Below, one piece after another: positions 58,396-64,000 of a DNA stretch of 64,000 nt; positions within the stretch are counted from its first letter, which is position 1; each line of letters opens with the position of its first letter. This DNA is from Floccularia luteovirens (taxonomy: Eukaryota > Basidiomycota > Agaricomycetes > Agaricales > Squamanitaceae). The position numbers and the translations under genes were made by a program. The stretch lies in contig VSJF01000005.1 in the NCBI GenBank assembly GCA_009739215.1, positions 248,001-312,000 on the forward strand, read 5' to 3'. Below the pieces are notes generated by a model. It did no database searches, was not told where the DNA came from, and worked only from the letters and a program-made list of their open reading frames with translations.

Positions 58396-59886
58396 TTACA
58401 GGTGTGCCTTGACAAATTCAGTCGTAGCAGGAACTTCTGATTCCATCTCTTTGATAATCGCGAGGATATCACCAGCACATCCAAAAGAGAGGGTGAAACC
58501 AGATCCACCCTGACCATATGAATGTACAACGCGGCTACCCTGTTGGCGGAGGTCACGTTCAACCCGAACATTATCGAGAGTGCATGGGCGGAGACCCTGG
58601 ACGAATGGGTATGAGTCAAACTCGGCGTTCTCGAGTCCTGGGACGAAGTCGTTGCAACGCTTTCGCATACGCAAGATCTCTGGGCTATCGAGGTTGAGAT
58701 CAAGTGTATCTGCAGTTTGCGCGATACCTAGAGAATGAGTGTAATTTATTAATATATAGTAATAAACTAGAATAGGGAAATTACTGACCTCCTAAGATGA
58801 GGGTCTCGTCGTTGCGTGGTACGATGAAGACAATGTCCTCAATATCTTTTCCTTGGGTATCGTCATGCGACACACAGAGTGCCTCAGTGACCTTCGGGAA
58901 CCGCTTGCCGTCGTTGATAACACGGATCAATGCACCCCTGAGTGGGTACACAGTCGAGTCAGATGCGAGGTCGGCAGCACCAAGCCCAGACGCGTTGACA
59001 ATCGCGTCAACATTGTATTTTGCGAGAAGGTACTTCTCTTGCTTAACCAAGTCACCGGTGATTTTTCCTGTAATCAACTTGCCACCCTTGGCTGTAACAA
59101 CATCGCGCAACCAGAACATGTAGCGATCGGTGTCGATGACTGGTGCATCGTGTTTGTATGAGTCAACGACCCCTGCTTCTTGGTTGACCTTGTGTGTTGT
59201 GATGAGGTTACGGTCGCGGCTAAACCCTTGAATCTAGAATACGGCAAAAAAAAAATTCTAGCAAAAATCTACATGGAGGTCCAGTATACTCGCCTCTGGG
59301 GTTGATTCAATTTCAACCATTTTCTTCATTTGACCAGGCATCTGCTCAAGGGGCTTCGAGAAGAAAAAGTTGGCAGTGCGCATGCGAATGCCGTGGTCTT
59401 CAACAGACCGCGACTGGATGAGTTTTTCAAAGTTGCGATATCCTGTCATGCACCATTCCTTGGATTTTTCTAGTGAGATGTAGTTTTGGTGCTTGCCGCA
59501 AACTGCGGGAGGCCATTCCCAGCTAAATGAGATATTTGATTCATTAGCAATGAGAAACTTTGAATTGAAGGTATCCTACGTACAGGGCTCCGGCAATCTG
59601 GGAGGTTATACGGTCTGGTATGGATGCCCATTTTTCAGATACTACGGTAACATGGTAGCCTGCATCAAGTAGACTCCATGCGGTCTAAAAATATTATAAT
59701 TAGCAAAGCAGAAATATATGTATAATTTTTCTGGATAGTTACAGTCAAACCAGTGACACCGCCGCCGATGACGAGAACACTTCTGAATTTTGGGTTGGGT
59801 TTTCTTGGGTTGGCGCCTTCAAAGAGGATGAGCTCCTTGCCGACGGGTGCAAGGTAAAAGCTGGTGTCAACGGAGGGGAAGGTCAT
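58396..59886 (-). CDS. D-amino-acid oxidase DAO4
   Basis: Exons 59743-59886, 59584-59684, 59294-59522, 58789-59233 and 58396-58727 join to 416 residues, with exactly the same exon lengths as DAO3. It keeps VIGGGVTGLT, VYPLRGALIRVIND, GLRPCTLDNVRVER and HSYGQGGSGFTLSFGCAGDI, and ends in AHL (PTS1-like). Intron 3 has a GC donor (GAG|GCGAGT...TTCTAG). It lies in the opposite orientation to DAO2 and DAO3. Its N-terminus (TSFYLAPVGKELILFEGANP) is closest by eye to that of DAO1. Likely a peroxisomal flavin oxidase. Confidence 0.93.
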
Positions 59887-59994
59887 TCTGTAGTTATAAG
59901 AGAAGAGAAGAAATTTTGTCTCAAAAGAAAAGGAAGAGTGAAATTGGGATTGTCTGACTGCTGCTGGTGAAGTTTGGTGGACCACTTTCTCAGC

Positions 59995-60002
59995 TATATA
60001 TA
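59995..60002 (-). promoter_or_regulatory. TATA box of DAO4
   Basis: TATATATA about 110 bp upstream of the DAO4 start codon on the minus strand, parallel to the other copies. Confidence 0.55.
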
Positions 60003-62261
60003 CACCTAATCACCTTGAGAATTACAAGGACCCATAAGAGGATACACAGTCCAGGGAGAGAGCCTAGAATATTTTCTTGTTTCGTCAACTGACATTGCGT
60101 GGGGATCGGTCGACACAAGAACAAAACTCGTAACTTACACCTGATGGATGATTGTTGAATTGAAAGCCATTACAGGAGATTTGACTCCCTTCGAGATGGT
60201 CCGAGAGTACGGATATGTTGTTACACTGTCAAGTAGAAGTATATCTCGCTATGGACCGTGCCACGCTGGAAAACAGCTAAGATGGATCTCTTGTGAATTC
60301 GAAGGTAGAGCTCCATAGCTTCAGTATATTTGCACCGCAGTTTTCGCAAGACAGAAAGACTTTTGAGGCAATGACATAACTGTAAAACACTGGAAGTCCG
60401 GAAGTAGCCAGCGAGGCCATGAAGTTGAAACACATGTTCTGTTCAAGTCCATATCCCAGTAACAAGCAACTAGCATTTTTGCTTAATCTCTTTGTTCGCC
60501 AACGTCTACGAGCACACTCCGAATAATGGCCTTGATATAATCAGAGGTCGAAACTAACGTTGGTAAAAATTTAGAAGGTTAAGCGTTTACTAAAGGTTTC
60601 GCGGGAAATGTAAACTTCGTCATCACATCGCATGTACTCACGCACGTGGAACTTACTAAAATCAAGAGCACTTGGCGCGAAACCCGAGACCAACGCCCAC
60701 AACAACTTCACAATCCAACTTTGTTATTGAAATATCAGTGATATCCTGGAATCGAACCCTAATGCCGGCCCAGACCATGGGACTAGGCAGAATTGTCATG
60801 GAAATTTTTTTTAATGTACGTACTGTATTCGCATCATCTTAAGCCCATGATTAAATGATACGTGCTCTGCCTATATGCGTATATGCAGAAGGGTGAAACA
60901 CTAACTGTGCTACAAAGATGAAGCTAGGTTTCCATTTGTACAACTGATCCCACTGTAGAACTTGGATTTGTATCGTTCTGGAAGGTTGAGAAGCATTATA
61001 CTACTGCACACTGCCCACCTGACACCCTACCCCGGGGATCTGAACTTACAAGGCGGCCCTGCTGACCATGGTTAGCAGTTGTGCCTTTTTCTTACAGGTA
61101 CATACGAGGAAGCTGTCGACACAAACGTGTGCGCAAACCAAGATTTCACTTGCCATGGATTACCCATTCTTTCTGCATTTGTGAGTTCGTATGGTGCTGT
61201 CAAAAGCAAAGGGTCCGATCCCACCGAAGATCCTTCAAGGTAACTTGCCATGTCAACCCTAGTATATATTGTGATTCAAATAAGAGATTCTGGAAGTTAA
61301 TCTTAAAGATGAATTCGATCCGTGATGCATGGTGGACAAGACTCTCCGTATATAGGCACTACCTTGGATCTTACAAGACTGCTATGACCACCTCGACAAA
61401 TCCTGAAAGGTCCATTGCATATATATTGTATAAATAGCGTCCCATTCAAACACACTATACTGCTCTCTCCCATGTTAACTGTATAGCACTAGGTATGTCA
61501 AAGAACCTGATTGCAGTAAAACACCATGCCGGCCCGCGCGTATGCTTTTAGGTATGTACAATAGCGATTGAGAGATTACCACCCCAGTTATGTATATGAA
61601 ATACCATATGCATCTTTGTTTTTTTTTTAAAATGACGCTCATAAGTTGCCAAGCAATCGGATCTTTTCGCAGTGACCACTCCATACTCGCTTAAGCTCGT
61701 GCGTGCTCGAACTTCTGTATTGTCTTATCCAATCCATTATTTCCCGACTTGAAACAAAGTATCCTTCGAATCTGTTATGTCCAACTCCAGATCTATACCC
61801 CTATCACGGAGCTACCAGCCGTGAATGATTATTTAGATGTCATACACAGAACCCCAATACATTCCTGGTTTTCATTACAGTTACAAAGAGCAGGTATAAC
61901 TGAGGGTTATATTATTTGGTTATACGAATATTGGAATACACAATACACAGTCCGAAAGAAGACAAGGCAAAACAAGGCCGACAAAGTTTGGATATTATGT
62001 ACAGTCGTATCATTAGATAAGTGGAAGATATGGAGGGGGGCAGGGTAAGAAGGGGTAAAGGGCCGAGGGAATACACGTTTTGGGAGCATGCCAAGAGATT
62101 TTGAGGATATTTATTTTAGACGATTGTGTTATCTGTTTGGGGGGAGTATTCATTTTTTATTACGTCGTTACTTTCATGTTTCTGAGAAACAAAATTAGCT
62201 AAACTTTTAACTTTGGGTTGAGTTCCTGGAACATACACCAAATATAAATCTTCTTTCATAT
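60003..62261. other. 2.3-kb gene-poor stretch
   Basis: No gene could be supported. Frames at 61081-61437 and 61749-62048 lack motifs. Two places (about 60745-60790 and 61030-61075, minus strand) hold tRNA B-box-like sequences without a full cloverleaf. The right end is the 3' region of the sugar porter. Confidence 0.45.
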
Positions 62262-63986
62262 TCACACAGCGGTTCCTTTTTCATTCCCAACACCACCAGG
62301 ACCAGAACCCCTACCAACCAACCCGCTTGCACTTCCATGACTTGTCCTACTTCCCGCCGTCGCACTATCAATCTGTTTCTCTTCCACTGAGGGATTCGCG
62401 GTCTCACTGGTCCTCCCAGATACACTAGGACCAGCAGTAGCGTCCGCATCGGCAACAGCAACTAATTCCTGTTTTCGTAGTTGTTCTCTCTTTTGTGCCT
62501 CCGCAACGTCATAACGTGATGCATAACCAACTGGAGCCCAAGCACTTGAATTCCAAGGATTGCATTTCGGGTCATTGTACATCTAGACATGAAAATGAGT
62601 AAGAAATCGGCAAGAAAGATGTCTATGACATGACGCACATTGTCGACATTTTCCAAGGAGAGACCCGATGACTCATACAAGAAGAAATACACAATGACTG
62701 CGCCAGTTAAATTACAAGCTAGAGCATTAAAGCGATTTAAATTAGACTGAGATCTTTGATTGATTCTTTATTAACGCACCAGCAAATACGAATCCATATC
62801 TGAATTCAATTGCTTTGACAATGAAAGGAGTGAAGAATGCGAGAAGGAAATTCCATAGCCTTCAAGGCAATATAATTAATATATGTTTTCGTAAGTGAAA
62901 CGACACCTGAAGACTCACCAATTCGAAGCGGTGGAAAGCGCCGCTTGCTTAGCTCTGGTGCGAGTGGGGAAAGTTTCTCCCATCAAGATCCAAACACACG
63001 GAGCCCAAGTCATAGCATAGCCAAAAATAAATAGGCATGCACTGACGATCATGACTGTAGCGCGTGTTCAACATCCAGCGCTTAAAAAAAGAACTATCAA
63101 CATACGTTTTCCAATTCCTTCGTCTGTGGATGGATTCTTTGCTGTACCAGCTGCTGCAAAGACAAAGAGCCATACGGATTGCCAGACACCACCGATAATC
63201 AAAGGCAGGCGTCGTCCAAACTATGTAGGCTAAAATTAATCCATCAGTGTCGCTTAAACACAAAAGGGTAAGGAACAGCTCACCTTGTACATAACATACA
63301 AACCACCAAAAGTACACACGAAGTTGACAGCACCCAAGATAATTTGAGTCACAAATGAGTCACTGATACCCACACTTTCGAAAATCGTAGCACCGTAATA
63401 GAAGAAATAATTGGCTCCAGTGAGTTGTTGAAACATCTGCAAGGTCATTCCCAAGAACGTTCGGTAGAGGGTCTTGTTACTCGGGCGGAAACAGTCAATC
63501 CAACCACTACTCAGGAGGCGTTCATGTTCGATCTGAGAAGAAATTTCATCGACTTCTGCTTGGACAAATCTATTTGTGTTTTCATCCTTGATGGAGACAC
63601 CGTATGCGCGTGCGACCTGATCTTCGAGCTTCATCTGTGCGCCCACGTCTGATAAGCCAACTATATGATAAAATTGTGTTAGTTGTATTTAGCAAAAAGA
63701 ACCACTATAAACATACCGAGGCGATTCGGGCATGAATGGAATACCAATCACGAGTATAGCTGGCCATATCAGACCAAGACCTATGAGTGTACGCCATTGC
63801 CCAGCGCTATCAATTTCGCGAGTTCCAATGGCAATGCAGTCTATGAGAAGAATTTGAAAAATGAATTTCGTTGGAAAAGTTTGAAAAAATATACATACAT
63901 GATACCAGAATACCGAAAGTGATAAACAGTTGGTATGTGGCTGTTAGAGTACCTCGGATATACACAGGTGCGGTTTCAGCTTGGTA
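62262..63986 (-). CDS. sugar porter (MFS hexose/lactose-type), 3' part with a frame break
   Basis: Exons 63899-63986, 63717-63840, 63284-63660, 63106-63220, 62919-63054, 62780-62859, 62639-62718 and 62262-62582; the 5' part lies beyond the window. Fungal sugar-porter landmarks: [111 protein letters not shown] and [19 protein letters not shown]. The C-terminal tail is hydrophilic (about 100 residues). In exon 63284-63660 the canonical [16 protein letters not shown] continuity needs one G of the GG at 63616-63617 (plus CC) to be removed; with that change all later phases agree. This is either an assembly indel or a recent loss-of-function change. Likely plasma-membrane sugar uptake if intact. 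Confidence 0.85.
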
Positions 63987-64000
63987 CTATAAAATGTCGT

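Noticed and set aside
61081..61437. 118-residue plus-strand frame
   Set aside because: Basic, Cys/His-scattered sequence without a pattern; no coding support.

Overview
This window is nuclear DNA of a filamentous basidiomycete, most likely an Agaricomycete. Genes are broken into many short exons by introns of about 45-90 bp with GTRNGT/YAG borders. Exon chains built by hand give full-length fungal orthologues: SEC13, mitochondrial EF-G, BUD32, CCH1, eIF3a, prefoldin 5 and an epsin. No species can be named. All exon maps were made by eye from splice signals, reading phase and family motifs; no alignment was run.

Layout. 0-0.5 kb: 5' part of a D-amino-acid oxidase gene (DAO1, minus, cut by the window edge). 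1.5-13 kb: an unknown conserved protein, SEC13, two adjacent protein kinases of probable duplicate origin, a small NTF2-like protein and mitochondrial elongation factor G. 13.3-15.6 kb: a GPI-anchored chitin deacetylase. 15.6-18.6 kb: a gene-poor stretch with one unexplained patch. 18.6-25.3 kb: a large disordered Ser/Pro-rich protein and a HET-like membrane protein, each with a one-base frame problem. 25.7-31.4 kb: epsin, a Cys-rich zinc-ribbon-like protein, tRNA-Leu(CAA), an unknown protein and BUD32. 31.7-39.2 kb: the 25-exon calcium channel gene CCH1. 39.5-46.3 kb: eIF3a, a DENND11/LCHN-like protein and prefoldin subunit 5.

48.3-60 kb is the accessory part: DAO2 and DAO3 (plus strand), a DAL5-type anion/amide MFS permease, a zinc alcohol dehydrogenase and DAO4 (minus). 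The three complete oxidases have the same internal exon lengths (101, 229, 445 and 332 nt), a C-terminal AHL that fits a peroxisomal PTS1, and a TATA box about 75-110 bp upstream. The neighbourhood suggests a D-amino-acid uptake and catabolism cluster: permease for import, peroxisomal oxidase releasing keto acid, ammonia and peroxide, and a dehydrogenase possibly handling carbonyl products. That pathway is an inference from gene order. The window closes with a sugar-porter MFS gene (minus) that runs off the right edge.

Most striking observations: the expanded oxidase family with GC-AG introns in two of three complete copies at the same site; a tandem splice acceptor in kinase 2 that would add a stop codon; micro-exons spanning the catalytic HxxxH motif of the chitin deacetylase; the start regions of BUD32 and its neighbour overlapping on opposite strands; and four separate genes where the conserved frame breaks by one base, which may reflect assembly indels or gene decay.
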